Shown here: piece by piece, positions 25,947-35,765 of the stretch
How positions within the stretch are numbered: the first letter of the stretch is position 1
Layout: each line of letters begins with the position of its first letter
Assembly (NCBI RefSeq): GCF_009733535.1
Contig: NZ_SMMI01000012.1
Span: 62,001 to 126,000, forward strand
Length of the DNA: 64,000 nt
From: Sphingobacterium endophyticum
GTDB lineage: Bacteria > Bacteroidota > Bacteroidia > Sphingobacteriales > Sphingobacteriaceae
Direction: 5' to 3'
The notes under the pieces: generated by a model
What the model saw: the letters and a program-made list of their open reading frames with translations, nothing else
Databases searched by the model: none
What the model was told of the DNA's origin: nothing
Program-made: the position numbers and the translations under genes

Positions 25947-27506
25947 ATGGAGTATACAACTACTATATCAATAATAATTTCGCTGGTTGTGGGTGTATTT
26001 ATTGGACGATATCTATTACAGATGTTATTCAAAAAGCAAGAACAATCCGCGAATGATAAGGCTGCCCAAATCATTAAGGATGCTGAGCAGCAAGCAGAAC
26101 ATAATAAAAAACAGCGCCAGTTGGAGGCTAAGGAAAAGTTCTTGCAATTAAAAGCTGAACATGAAAAGGAAGTAAACCAAAAGAATAATACAATATCTCA
26201 AAAGGAGAATACTATCCGTCAAAAAGAGCAATCATTGAACCAAAAAATGGAAAATTTAAATCGTGAAAAACAAGATTTAGATAGCAAAACCAAGAAATTG
26301 GATCAAATGATTGAATTCAATGATAAGAAAAAAGAAGAAGTAGAGCAACTTAAAGGTCAGCATATTAAGCAATTAGAAAGTATTGCTGGTTTGTCTGCTG
26401 ATGAGGCTAAAGAACAATTGGTAAATTCATTACGTGAAGAAGCAAGATCTCAGGCTATTATTCAGATTAAAGACATTGTTGACGAGGCTAAATTAACTGC
26501 TTCTAAAGAAGCTAAGAAGGTGGTTATTCAAACGATTCAAAGGACTGCTACTGAATCTGCAATTGAAAATACGGTTTCAATTTTTAATATTGAGAACGAT
26601 GAAATTAAAGGTAGAATTATTGGACGTGAAGGACGTAATATCCGTGCATTAGAAGCTGCTACTGGTGTTGAAATCATTGTAGACGATACTCCTGAAGCAA
26701 TTATTCTTTCTGGATTTGATCCGGTACGTCGTGAGATTGCTCGTTTGTCTTTACATAGATTAGTAACAGATGGTCGTATCCACCCAGCACGTATTGAAGA
26801 GGTTGTTGCGAAAACGCGTACTCAAATTGAAGATGAAATCGTTGAAATCGGTGAAAGAACTGTAATTGACTTAGGTATTCACGGGTTGCATCCAGAATTG
26901 ATCAGAATGGTTGGAAGAATGCGTTATCGTTCTTCATACGGTCAAAACTTACTACAGCACTCCCGTGAGGTTGCAAATTTTGCAGCTACGATGGCAGCTG
27001 AATTAGGTTTAAATGTAAAGCATGCGAAAAGAGCAGGTCTATTACATGATATCGGTAAGGTGCCTGATGATAACCCAGAATTGCCACACGCAATCTTGGG
27101 AATGCAGTTAGCTGAGAAATATAAAGAACATCCGGATGTATGTAATGCGATTGGTGCTCACCATGATGAAATAGAAATGACATCCATGATTTCTCCCGTA
27201 GTACAGGCATGTGATGCTATTTCCGGTGCTCGTCCAGGTGCTAGACGTGAGGTTGTTGAAAGCTATATCAAGCGTTTGAAAGAGCTTGAAGATTTAGCGT
27301 TATCATACCCAGGAGTTGAAAAGACTTTCGCTATTCAGGCTGGCCGTGAATTACGTGTTGTTGTTGAAAGCGAGAAAGTATCTGACGCTCAAGCTGAAAT
27401 CTTAGCAGCAGATATTTCAAACCGTATTCAAACTGAAATGACCTACCCAGGTCAGATTAAAGTGACCGTTATACGTGAGACTAGATCTGTTTCATACGCG
27501 AAATAA
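25947..27506 (+). CDS. rny: Ribonuclease Y
   Basis: This 519-residue membrane-anchored endoribonuclease starts mRNA decay. The layout is complete: one N-terminal membrane helix (about residues 6-26), a long charged coiled coil (30-150), a KH RNA-binding domain ([20 protein letters not shown], about residue 212) and an HD phosphodiesterase domain. The HD motifs are [13 protein letters not shown] and LLHDIGKV. The C-terminus matches full-length RNase Y. The gene follows the 6S-like RNA after 48 bases and ends with a strong terminator. Confidence 0.94.
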   Translation: MEYTTTISIIISLVVGVFIGRYLLQMLFKKQEQSANDKAAQIIKDAEQQAEHNKKQRQLEAKEKFLQLKAEHEKEVNQKNNTISQKENTIRQKEQSLNQKMENLNREKQDLDSKTKKLDQMIEFNDKKKEEVEQLKGQHIKQLESIAGLSADEAKEQLVNSLREEARSQAIIQIKDIVDEAKLTASKEAKKVVIQTIQRTATESAIENTVSIFNIENDEIKGRIIGREGRNIRALEAATGVEIIVDDTPEAIILSGFDPVRREIARLSLHRLVTDGRIHPARIEEVVAKTRTQIEDEIVEIGERTVIDLGIHGLHPELIRMVGRMRYRSSYGQNLLQHSREVANFAATMAAELGLNVKHAKRAGLLHDIGKVPDDNPELPHAILGMQLAEKYKEHPDVCNAIGAHHDEIEMTSMISPVVQACDAISGARPGARREVVESYIKRLKELEDLALSYPGVEKTFAIQAGRELRVVVESEKVSDAQAEILAADISNRIQTEMTYPGQIKVTVIRETRSVSYAK

Positions 27507-27530
27507 GAACTAAAGTTTTCAGAATATTTT

Positions 27531-27558
27531 AAGGCCCATCCATTCGATGGGCCTTCTT
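27531..27558 (+). terminator. Terminator of rny
   Basis: AAGGCCCATC at 27531-27540 pairs perfectly with GATGGGCCTT at 27546-27555 around a five-base loop. A short T/C-rich tail follows. Confidence 0.85.
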
Positions 27559-27616
27559 CATTATTAGAATTTGATTAGAATCGTTATTCTTTGAATTAAT
27601 AATGCATATAAATAGT

Positions 27617-27624
27617 TAAATTTG
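27617..27624 (+). promoter_or_regulatory. Promoter of the RND efflux operon
   Basis: TAAATTTG (-7) has TTTG at 27590 as a likely -33 element (spacing about 23). It overlaps the TTG at 27622, so the response regulator must start at ATG 27640. Confidence 0.6.
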
Positions 27625-27639
27625 AACAATTTAGAGGCT

Positions 27640-28329
27640 ATGCAGATATTAGTTGTTGAAGATGATTTTAGAATTAGTTCCTTTTTAATAAAAGGGTTGG
27701 AAGAGAGTGGATTTCTAGTTACGTTATGCAAAAGTGCTGAAGAGGCTTTGAACGAAGAATATTTGAAAACCAAATGGGATGTTATTATTCTAGATATTAT
27801 GCTTCCAGGTATTGACGGAATTCAATTAATTCAAACACTAAGATACAAGCAAGTTTATTCTCCGATCCTGATGCTAAGTGCTTTAAATTCAGTTCAGGAT
27901 AAAGTTTCTTCCCTCGATTATGGGGCCGATGATTATTTGACCAAACCATTTCATTTTGAAGAGTTGCTATCTAGAATAAATGCTCTGACACGAAGAAGGC
28001 AATATGAAATATTTGATGAACCTAAAAGTCCAATAATTGAAATTGCAAATCTTCAAATTGATACCGATCAGTACAAAGTCTATTTAAATCAAGAACTTGT
28101 TGAATTGTCCCCAAGAGAATATAAGTTATTAATGTACTTGATTGAAAATAGAAATCGAACAGTTAGCAGGATGCAGATATTAAATGCCGTATGGGGCATT
28201 ACATTTAATAATCATACCAATGTGGTGGATGTATATATCTCTTATTTACGAAATAAAATAGATACTTCGAACCAGAAATTCATTGAAACCATAAAAGGGG
28301 TAGGTTATATGTTTAGAAATGATTCATGA
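27640..28329 (+). CDS. OmpR/PhoB-family response regulator
   Basis: From ATG 27640 the protein is 229 residues. The receiver domain shows acidic VVEDD, the phosphorylated Asp in VIILDIMLPGIDG, and Lys in DDYLTKPFHFEELL. The C-terminal winged helix (ELSPREYKLLMYLIENRN to VVDVYISYLRNKID and GVGYMF) binds DNA. The longer frame from TTG 27622 overlaps the -7 box and is rejected. The stop overlaps the kinase start (ATGA), so the pair is translationally coupled. It probably senses metal stress through its kinase and controls this operon. Confidence 0.9.
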   Translation: MQILVVEDDFRISSFLIKGLEESGFLVTLCKSAEEALNEEYLKTKWDVIILDIMLPGIDGIQLIQTLRYKQVYSPILMLSALNSVQDKVSSLDYGADDYLTKPFHFEELLSRINALTRRRQYEIFDEPKSPIIEIANLQIDTDQYKVYLNQELVELSPREYKLLMYLIENRNRTVSRMQILNAVWGITFNNHTNVVDVYISYLRNKIDTSNQKFIETIKGVGYMFRNDS

Positions 28330-29660
28330 AATTAAAAGATAGGTTAGCATTATATTCAATATTAATTTTTAGCGTACTTACACTATTAATTTCGGTTGTT
28401 ATTTACTTTTCCTATTTCGTTCAAATGGAGAAATCTGAACAAAGTGCTTTGGAGAGCAAATCTTTGTTAGCTGCTATTTATTATTTGGAGCGGGATGAAT
28501 TGAGTAGTCTTGAGCATGAGAACATCCAAAGGCAATTGCAAAAGACCATATCAAGAAGTAATATAGCTGTATTTGATAGTTTAAGCCATAAAAAAGCTGG
28601 GGCCATGGCAAGTATTTCGGATATTTCCCTAGATTTTATATTAAAAGTTAGAAACGAAAAGAATTCCTTTTTTACTACATCCGATTTTTTTTATAACGGT
28701 ATTTATTACGAAGATAATGAAGGTGATTTTGTTATTATTACCAGGGATCCTAAAGAAAGTTTTAACAATCAGATGCATTCCCTACTGCAAATATTAATCA
28801 TCTCATTTTTTATAGGATTATTAATCATTTATTTTTTTTCGAGGTTTCTTGGAAAAATAGCTTATCAGCCAATTATTGATGTCATTAGCCAAATTAAGGA
28901 TAGAGATAGCCGCAATTTCCATAAACCGATTCATTTGGAGCGTTCCTATTCTGAGATCCAAGATTTGGTGGATACATACAATCTATTTGTAGACCGCATA
29001 TCACAGACTTTCAATGTTCAAAAGAATTTTATTGATTTTGTTTCTCATGAGTTAAGGTCGCCAATTACAGCGCTGATGGGAACACTGGAGGTTACTAATA
29101 AACGAGAAAGGAATAAAGAAGAGTATGAAGATGTTATACTTCAACTTAAGCAATATACCAATGATTTGCAAGAGACCTTGGAGCATATGATGCTATTGTC
29201 TGGAGCCAAAACAAGCTTTGATTTTTCAAAAATAAGGATAGATGAAATCATATGGCAGGTTATAGAAAATGCCATTTTATATTTCAAGGCCAATGTTGAG
29301 GTCAATATTCAAGTGGAAAACACGAAGTTATTGGAGTGGGAGGGGAATGAAAAATTATTAGAACTTGCATTTAATAATATTATAGAAAATGCGATTAAAT
29401 ATTCTGATAATGGTAAAGTATCTATTTTAATAACCGAGGCAAATGGAAATTTAATAATTTCGATTATTGACAATGGAATAGGAATTCCCAAAGAAGATCT
29501 TCAGAAAGTCAAAGAGAATTTTTATAGAGCCGAAAACACAAAAAAATATTCTGGTAAAGGTATTGGCTTATCCATGGCAAATATCATTTTTTCATTGCAT
29601 AAAATAAATCTCGAAATAAGTAGTGAAGAAGGTAAAACTCAGGTTATTCTAAAATTCTAA
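28326..29660 (+). CDS. Membrane sensor histidine kinase
   Basis: This 444-residue kinase has two membrane helices (about residues 10-33 and 150-175) flanking a periplasmic sensor of some 115 residues, then a HAMP-like linker. The H-box FVSHELRSPITALMG holds the phosphorylated His. The N-box is NNIIENAIKYSDNG, and the G boxes are DNGIGIP and GKGIGLSMA. It phosphorylates the regulator encoded by the overlapping upstream gene. CusS/CzcS-type kinases have this architecture and location beside RND pumps; the sensor has no obvious His- or Met-rich metal motif. Confidence 0.9.
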   Translation: MKLKDRLALYSILIFSVLTLLISVVIYFSYFVQMEKSEQSALESKSLLAAIYYLERDELSSLEHENIQRQLQKTISRSNIAVFDSLSHKKAGAMASISDISLDFILKVRNEKNSFFTTSDFFYNGIYYEDNEGDFVIITRDPKESFNNQMHSLLQILIISFFIGLLIIYFFSRFLGKIAYQPIIDVISQIKDRDSRNFHKPIHLERSYSEIQDLVDTYNLFVDRISQTFNVQKNFIDFVSHELRSPITALMGTLEVTNKRERNKEEYEDVILQLKQYTNDLQETLEHMMLLSGAKTSFDFSKIRIDEIIWQVIENAILYFKANVEVNIQVENTKLLEWEGNEKLLELAFNNIIENAIKYSDNGKVSILITEANGNLIISIIDNGIGIPKEDLQKVKENFYRAENTKKYSGKGIGLSMANIIFSLHKINLEISSEEGKTQVILKF

Positions 29661-29704
29661 TCAAATTCTAATCTAATTTAAAAATCACCTTAATGTGCAA
29701 CCTT

Positions 29705-29712
29705 TAGGTTTG
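29705..29712 (+). promoter_or_regulatory. Possible internal -7 box before the efflux genes
   Basis: TAGGTTTG matches TAnnTTTG and lies 15 bases before GTG 29728. It would allow the pump genes to be expressed apart from the two-component genes. Confidence 0.4.
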
Positions 29713-29727
29713 CATAAACTTTTTGAG

Positions 29728-30981
29728 GTGAGGAATTATTATCTATTATTTGTTTTTATATGTTTCTTTAGTCAGCTAAAGGCACAGACCTTTTCCCTGA
29801 AGGATTTGGAATCTCAATTCTTGCAGAATAATTTACAACTTATTGCCAATAAATTTAATATCAGTAAAGCTGAAGCGCTTATTGTTCAAGAGAAACTTTG
29901 GCAAAACCCGAGTTTAACGGTCGATAACATTAATCTATGGTCAAACAAATCATTTGAAACCATGCCTAATGTCATTGGTAATTTCGGAAGTAAGCAACAA
30001 ATCAACATGGATATTCAGCAGCTGATAGAGACCGCAGGGAAAAGAAAAAAGCGAATAGCAATTAAATCCTTAGAAAGAAATGCAGCACAATTTGAGTTTG
30101 AAGAACTGCTGAGGCAATTGAAATTGGAATTAAGGACTAACTTCCATAGCCTTGGCAGAATTCAACTTGCTGAAGAACAGTTAAACTCTGTCTACCATTT
30201 ATTCTCTCAGTTGAATGACCAATATAAAATTCAATCTGACAAACAACATGTTTCTCATGTCAGCTATATCCGTGTCAATACGGAATTGATAGGAATTCAA
30301 AAAGAGCTGGTCGATCTTTTGGCTGAGAAAAATGAGAAAATTCAGAAATTGAGAATTCTTACCCAAAATCCAAACCTTCAATTAGCAGAATTAAATTTTG
30401 ATGATTCTCACAAGATTATCGAAACACCTATTCCATTGCATTTAAAGGATAAGGTTTATGATCAAAACATAAGTTTACAGGCTATTAAGAATGAAATTAG
30501 CATTTCAGAAAAACAGGTGGTATTAGAAAAAGCCCAAAAGATTCCAAATATCAATGTATTGATGAATTATGAAAGAGGTGGAAATGTGATGAACAATTTC
30601 ATCGGAGTTGGAGCTAATATTGACCTCCCGTTATTTAATAGAAATAAGGGGAATATACAATCTGCAAAGTTGCAGGTTCAACAGAATCAAGCTACCTACT
30701 TAAGTAAGGAAAATGAAATTTCAAATGAAGTAGACAAGCTATGCAATCAATTGAATTTTTTTAGAAAGAATCTCAAAGATTGGAAAATCAATTCAGAGAA
30801 TGAGCACAGTAAAGTCCTGGAGAACTACATAAAATATCTTAACGAGAAACAGGTGACTTTGTTAGAATTCATCGACTTTTCTCAGGTGTTTAGAGAAGCC
30901 CAGCAGGCATATTTGGAATTAACGGAAAAATACCTCATCACCTTCGAGGAATTACAATACACGATTGGAAAAGATATATAA
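29728..30981 (+). CDS. TolC/CusC-like outer-membrane efflux protein
   Basis: This protein of about 417 residues forms the outer-membrane channel of the efflux system. The long helical stretches with regular heptads (such as LLRQLKLELRTNFHSLGRIQ) and the VGANIDLPLFNRNKGNIQSA segment, followed by another long helix, are typical of the outer membrane efflux family. The GTG at 29728 is chosen because it gives the clean signal peptide RNYYLLFVFICFFSQLKAQ. A GTG at 29695 would add 11 residues and lies before the possible internal -7 box. The stop overlaps the start of the adaptor gene (TAATG). Confidence 0.83.
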   Translation: MRNYYLLFVFICFFSQLKAQTFSLKDLESQFLQNNLQLIANKFNISKAEALIVQEKLWQNPSLTVDNINLWSNKSFETMPNVIGNFGSKQQINMDIQQLIETAGKRKKRIAIKSLERNAAQFEFEELLRQLKLELRTNFHSLGRIQLAEEQLNSVYHLFSQLNDQYKIQSDKQHVSHVSYIRVNTELIGIQKELVDLLAEKNEKIQKLRILTQNPNLQLAELNFDDSHKIIETPIPLHLKDKVYDQNISLQAIKNEISISEKQVVLEKAQKIPNINVLMNYERGGNVMNNFIGVGANIDLPLFNRNKGNIQSAKLQVQQNQATYLSKENEISNEVDKLCNQLNFFRKNLKDWKINSENEHSKVLENYIKYLNEKQVTLLEFIDFSQVFREAQQAYLELTEKYLITFEELQYTIGKDI

Positions 30982-32087
30982 TGAATATTATACAAAGATT
31001 ACCCATAGTTTTTACCACTCTTCTAGTATGTTGCTTTGGCTGCAATCGCAGCCAGCAACATAAAGAAGAAATTGTTTTAGAAAACAAAACCTTCTGTCTA
31101 AATCAACAGCTCAAGAAATCAACTAATATTATAGAGGCAACGGTTAGACCTATTGTTGAACAATTGACATTATCTGGAAAGATTGAATATAATGAGAATG
31201 ATCTCGTAACTTTTCGTAGTCTCCTTCTTGGGGTTGTTGAACGAGTGAATTTTGAACTCGGTGACCAAGTAAAAAAGGGGCAGGTCCTTGCGATTATTAA
31301 ATCAACAGAAATTCAAAGCCTATTCCAACAGCAAAAAGCACAACAAAACCAAATTAGTCTATTGGAAAAGCTTCTTCTGACTAAACAGGACCTTTTGAAC
31401 GACGGAATGATTTCAGAACCTGAATTGCTGCAGGTAAAACATGAATTAGAAAGTGTTAGGATTGAATTGAACAGAATCAATCAATCTTTAGAGCTTTACC
31501 ATGCAGTGGGTAACGGAACATTTCAAATCCTAGCTCCAAAAAATGGGTTTATAATTCAAAAGGATATTAGCCAAGGCCAAATTATTACTCATGATAGTGA
31601 TCCATTATTTTCCATTTCTAATTTAAATGAAGTATGGGTTATGTTAAACGTCTATGCCAGTAATTTAAGATATATCCATACTGGTGATCAGGTTAAAGTT
31701 AGAACAATTGCCTATCCAGATCAGGTTTATACAGGAACAATAGATAAAATATACAATGTATTTGATGCTAAGGAGCATGTGATGAAGGCTAGGGTTGTTC
31801 TTCAGAACCAAAATTTAAATTTAATGCCAGGCTTAAGTGCTGATATCATAATTGATAAAAAAAGTACCTCCGGAAGTGCATTAGCAGTTCCCAACAATTC
31901 CTTATTGTTCAGTAATAATGAAAACTATATGCTTATATATCATAGTGACTGCAACATTGAGGCAAAGAAAGTTGATATCTTTTCAAGTAATGAGGAGTAT
32001 ACTTATGTTTCCGGGGAGTATCCAGGTCCTATAAAACTTATTAATTCCAATGCATTATTAATTTTTGAACAACTGAGGGATCAATAA
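30981..32087 (+). CDS. RND efflux periplasmic adaptor lipoprotein (CusB/CzcB-like)
   Basis: This 368-residue membrane-fusion protein bridges pump and channel. The signal ends in a lipobox-like LLVCCFGC. Hybrid motifs follow in order: the first lipoyl half (LLLGVVERVNFELGDQVKKGQVLA), a helical hairpin (about residues 110-165), the second lipoyl half (ILAPKNGFIIQKDISQGQII), and beta-barrel regions. Start and stop touch or nearly touch the neighbouring genes (overlap with the channel gene, 2-base gap to the pump gene), so all three are made together. Confidence 0.88.
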   Translation: MNIIQRLPIVFTTLLVCCFGCNRSQQHKEEIVLENKTFCLNQQLKKSTNIIEATVRPIVEQLTLSGKIEYNENDLVTFRSLLLGVVERVNFELGDQVKKGQVLAIIKSTEIQSLFQQQKAQQNQISLLEKLLLTKQDLLNDGMISEPELLQVKHELESVRIELNRINQSLELYHAVGNGTFQILAPKNGFIIQKDISQGQIITHDSDPLFSISNLNEVWVMLNVYASNLRYIHTGDQVKVRTIAYPDQVYTGTIDKIYNVFDAKEHVMKARVVLQNQNLNLMPGLSADIIIDKKSTSGSALAVPNNSLLFSNNENYMLIYHSDCNIEAKKVDIFSSNEEYTYVSGEYPGPIKLINSNALLIFEQLRDQ

Positions 32088-32089
32088 GG

Positions 32090-35000
32090 ATGAAAAAGTT
32101 TGTTCAAAATATAGTTACCTTTTCCTTAAAGAATACCACGTTTATTCTTTTTGCGACTTTGGCGTTATTGTTTGGGGGAATATTTGCGTTAAGCCGCACT
32201 GCTGTTGAGGCTTTTCCTGATGTAACAAACACAAGGGCAAGGATTATTACGCAATGGCCTGGTAGGAGTGCTGAGGAGGTTGAGAAGTTAGTCACACTTC
32301 CCATATCCAAAATAATGAATAGCATTCCGAAGAAATCAAATATACGGTCAATTTCTTTGTTTGGGTTGTCTGTTGTTACCGTTCAGTTTGAAGATGGGGT
32401 TGAAGATTTCTATGCTCAGCAATATGTATCCAATAAATTAGGTGCTATAGATTTGCCGGAAGACACCGACGTTTCTGTAGAGCCACCATCAGGAGCGACA
32501 GGTGAGATTTTTAGATATATTTTAAAAAGTGATTTGCCTATAAAGGAAGTTTCTGCAATCCAGGACTGGGTAATTGAGAGGGAATTGTTAGCTGTTCCAG
32601 GGGTTGCCAATGTTATTAGTTTTGGCGGAGAGGAGAAAATCTATGAAATTACAATCAATCCTACAGAATTAAAGAATTTCAACCTTACGCCATTAGATGT
32701 TTTTGATGCAGTTTCTAAATCTAACATCAATGTTGGTGGTGATGTCATTCAACAAGGAGACCAAGCTTATGTTGTAAGAGGAGTGGGGTTGTTGGATAAA
32801 ATTGAAGATATAGGAAACATTACAGTTAAATTAAATGGTTCCACACCTGTTCTAATAAAAAACGTTGCGGAAGTTGTTGTTTCGAATAAACCACGGCTGG
32901 GTAAAGTGGGTTTTAATGATGAAGAAGATGTTGTTGAAGGGATAGTCGTGATGTTACGTGGAGAGAATCCTTCGGAGGTTATTGTACGTTTGAAGGAAAA
33001 AATTGCTGAATTAAATTCTCGGACACTTCCTGAAACTGTGAAAATTGAAACAGCGGTTGATCGAACCCTTTTGGTCAACAGCACTGTCAAAACGGTTTCG
33101 AAAAATATTATTGAAGGGGTTCTATTGGTCTCACTGATTGTTTTTATTTTTTTATATAATTGGAAATCAACATTTATTGTTGCTTCTGTAATTCCGTTAT
33201 CATTTCTTTTTGCAATAATAATGTTAAAAATTCAGGGACTTCCGGCGAATTTAATTTCAATGGGGTCCTTGGATTTTGGATTGTTGCTTGAAGGTACTTT
33301 GGTCATAGTTGAAACAGTTTTTGTGGCATTAGCAACTTTATCTCATCGAGTAGGACCAGAAAGATTTGCCAAGATGAGTAAGATGGGGGTAATAAAGAAA
33401 AGTGCTGGTAGTGTAGCTTCCTATATTTTCTTTGCCTTATTGATTTTAATTGTTGCGTTATTGCCGATTTTTTCATTCCAAAAAGTCGAAGGAAAAATGT
33501 TTACTCCCTTAGCGTTTACTTTAGGATATGCCCTTTTAGGATCGCTGATATTGAGTTTGACCTATGTACCTGCAATGTGCAAATTGTTGTTTACGAAGGG
33601 TATGGAAGAAAGAGAAAATTTCATAACTAAGTTTTTCAATAAAACCATTTATGGGCTATATCATTATTCATTAAAATTTAAGAGGGTAACATTAGGACTA
33701 TTTATAGGGATACTCAGTTTATGCATTTTTAAATTCATGAATTATGGCTCCGAATTTCTTCCCCAACTGAATGAAGGTGCAATTTATATTCGCGCAACAC
33801 TTCCAAACAGCATCAATCTAGATGAATCTAGTCGATTAACAAAAGAGATGAAGGCATTGATGGTCGAAAGTTGTCCTGAAATTGATTTTATTTTAACCCA
33901 GACTGGGAGACCAAATGACGGAACGGATCCAACAGGATTTTTTAATATAGAATTCAATGTACAGTTAAAAAATGAAAAGGATTGGAAGCGTAATCTAGAT
34001 AAAGAAGAGATTATTCAGGAGTTAAGAGATAAATTGGGACAATATCCAGGTATTAATTTCGGATTTAGTCAACCTATCCAAGACAATGTGGAAGAATATG
34101 TTGCAGGGGTAAAAAGTTCGCTGGTCATTAAAATCTTTGGTGATGATTTATATAAACTCGAAGATTATGCCAGCCAGGTTGCGTTGGCAATAGAAAAAGT
34201 TCGAGGAATTACAGATATCAATGTTTATAAAAATATTGGATTACCAGAGTTAAGGATTCAGCTTCATGACTCGAAAATGGCTAAATACGGGGTTTTTACG
34301 AAAGATGTTCAGGCGGTAATTGCCATGACTATCGGAGGACAGGCTGCCACAAAATTTTATGAAAATGATAGGCAATTTGATGTTGTACTCAGATTTAGTA
34401 AAGAATATCGAGATACACCTGAAAAAATCGGTAATATTCTTATTCCGACGAGTACAGGAGAAAACATTCCCTTACAGGAAATTGCTTCAATTGGTTATGT
34501 GACTGGTCCCGCCTTTATTTATCGAGAAGGAAATAGCAGATATATAGGTATTGGTTTCAGTATTTCCGGGAGAGATCTTGGAAGTACCATAGATGAAGCA
34601 AAAAAAGTGGTGGAAAGCTCAATTAAATTACCAAAGGAAAATTACATGGAGTGGGCAGGGGAGTTTGAAAGCAAAGAGCGCGCAACAAAGCAATTAATGA
34701 CTGTGATTCCAATTTCCTTAATTCTTATTCTCCTTTTGCTATATAGTAATTTTGGAAATATGAAAGATACAGCCATCGCAGCCATAACGATACCCTTTGC
34801 ATTTATTGGTGGCTTTCTATCCTTATGGATTACGGGTACTATCTTTGGAATTTCGGCAGGTATTGGATTAATAATTCTATTTGGAGTTAATACGATAAAT
34901 GGAATAATTCTTATAGCAGTCATGAAAGAATATTTAAAAAAGAAATCATTGTTAGAAGCGATAGATTTGGGAGTAAAAAGTAGAATTAGGTCTATCGTAA

Positions 35001-35176
35001 TGATTGCTTTGATGGGATCTATGGGGCTATTGCCTGCTGCACTTTCTCATGGTATGGGTTCCGAAATTCAAAAACCATTAGCCATTATGATTGTAGGTGG
35101 ATTATTAATTTGCTTAATATTATCGTTCTCGATATTACCGGTTGTTTTTTATTATGCCTATAGAAAAGGTAAATAG
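32090..35176 (+). CDS. Heavy-metal RND efflux pump (CusA/CzcA family)
   Basis: A 1028-residue proton-driven inner-membrane pump with 12 membrane helices and two large periplasmic loops. The N-terminus (EAFPDVTNTRARIITQWPG and SAEEVEKLVTLPI) is that of heavy-metal RND pumps. Helix 4 carries the relay motif as DFGLLLEGTLVIVE: Asp 395, Glu 401 and Glu 408 sit where CzcA has Asp, Asp and Glu, so the middle Asp is replaced by Glu and the following Asn by Thr. This suggests a divalent-cation or unusual specificity rather than the Cu/Ag class. It is the last gene of the five-gene operon with its two-component regulators. Confidence 0.9.
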   Translation: MKKFVQNIVTFSLKNTTFILFATLALLFGGIFALSRTAVEAFPDVTNTRARIITQWPGRSAEEVEKLVTLPISKIMNSIPKKSNIRSISLFGLSVVTVQFEDGVEDFYAQQYVSNKLGAIDLPEDTDVSVEPPSGATGEIFRYILKSDLPIKEVSAIQDWVIERELLAVPGVANVISFGGEEKIYEITINPTELKNFNLTPLDVFDAVSKSNINVGGDVIQQGDQAYVVRGVGLLDKIEDIGNITVKLNGSTPVLIKNVAEVVVSNKPRLGKVGFNDEEDVVEGIVVMLRGENPSEVIVRLKEKIAELNSRTLPETVKIETAVDRTLLVNSTVKTVSKNIIEGVLLVSLIVFIFLYNWKSTFIVASVIPLSFLFAIIMLKIQGLPANLISMGSLDFGLLLEGTLVIVETVFVALATLSHRVGPERFAKMSKMGVIKKSAGSVASYIFFALLILIVALLPIFSFQKVEGKMFTPLAFTLGYALLGSLILSLTYVPAMCKLLFTKGMEERENFITKFFNKTIYGLYHYSLKFKRVTLGLFIGILSLCIFKFMNYGSEFLPQLNEGAIYIRATLPNSINLDESSRLTKEMKALMVESCPEIDFILTQTGRPNDGTDPTGFFNIEFNVQLKNEKDWKRNLDKEEIIQELRDKLGQYPGINFGFSQPIQDNVEEYVAGVKSSLVIKIFGDDLYKLEDYASQVALAIEKVRGITDINVYKNIGLPELRIQLHDSKMAKYGVFTKDVQAVIAMTIGGQAATKFYENDRQFDVVLRFSKEYRDTPEKIGNILIPTSTGENIPLQEIASIGYVTGPAFIYREGNSRYIGIGFSISGRDLGSTIDEAKKVVESSIKLPKENYMEWAGEFESKERATKQLMTVIPISLILILLLLYSNFGNMKDTAIAAITIPFAFIGGFLSLWITGTIFGISAGIGLIILFGVNTINGIILIAVMKEYLKKKSLLEAIDLGVKSRIRSIVMIALMGSMGLLPAALSHGMGSEIQKPLAIMIVGGLLICLILSFSILPVVFYYAYRKGK

Positions 35177-35191
35177 TTTAGCAATATTAAT

Positions 35192-35199
35192 TAACTTTG
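35192..35199 (+). promoter_or_regulatory. Bacteroidota -7 box for the small membrane protein
   Basis: TAACTTTG lies 5 bases before ATG 35205. It excludes the longer frame from 35142 that would overlap the pump gene. Confidence 0.5.
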
Positions 35200-35204
35200 C
35201 AGGC

Positions 35205-35729
35205 ATGAAGAAAAAGGGGATTGATATTAATAAAAAACCAGAATTTTCCAGACCTGTAGAGAAACATTTTTACGAGTTAGATCAGACTTATGGAAATGGA
35301 AATTTAATAGTGTATGCTATATTTCTATTCTTATCTTTCTTTGCCATAATGGGTTTGATTTGGATGATTCCCTTCCCTCAATTAGATTTTTTGGTAAAGA
35401 TGAATGCTCATACATTTCTTAACTGGGGTTCCTTTTTCATTGCGATTGTCATTTATTGTTATTTGAAATTAGCTCCCACTTTATCATATGCTGTTCTTTT
35501 TACGATCGGGATTATGAGTTATTTTATCGTTCAATTAGAATATGTTGAACGTGATGGAGGACCTACAGTTATTCTAGTCTGTTCCATTTTAGCAATAATT
35601 GGTTTAATAGGTTTATTCTTCATGAGTACCAAATGGAAAAAGGGTACTGCTTCTTTTCTCAATTTGCTAACAATTGGTCCAATATGGCTTTGGTCTAAGG
35701 TGTTTGATAAACTTAAATGGAAGTATTAA
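35205..35729 (+). CDS. Membrane protein of unknown function
   Basis: From ATG 35205 the product is 174 residues. About 35 polar residues (MKKKGIDINKKPEFSRPVEK) are followed by four hydrophobic segments: VYAIFLFLSFFAIMGLIWMI, FLNWGSFFIAIVIYCYL, YAVLFTIGIMSYFIVQL and VILVCSILAIIGLIGLFFM. The C-terminus is basic and aromatic (WLWSKVFDKLKWKY). I do not recognise the family with confidence. It has its own promoter and ends at a terminator shared with the convergent phosphatase gene, so no functional link to the efflux operon is required. Confidence 0.7.
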   Translation: MKKKGIDINKKPEFSRPVEKHFYELDQTYGNGNLIVYAIFLFLSFFAIMGLIWMIPFPQLDFLVKMNAHTFLNWGSFFIAIVIYCYLKLAPTLSYAVLFTIGIMSYFIVQLEYVERDGGPTVILVCSILAIIGLIGLFFMSTKWKKGTASFLNLLTIGPIWLWSKVFDKLKWKY

Positions 35730-35743
35730 AAGGAATAAAATAA

Positions 35744-35765
35744 AAAGGGCGTTAGCCCTTTATTT
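35744..35765. terminator. Bidirectional terminator
   Basis: AAAGGGC at 35744-35750 pairs with GCCCTTT at 35755-35761 around GTTA, with A/T-rich flanks on both sides. Confidence 0.7.

Noticed and set aside
35142..35204. Upstream extension of the small membrane protein into the RND pump gene
   Set aside because: A -7 box at 35192 and an ATG at 35205 give a simpler start, and the extension would overlap the pump gene.
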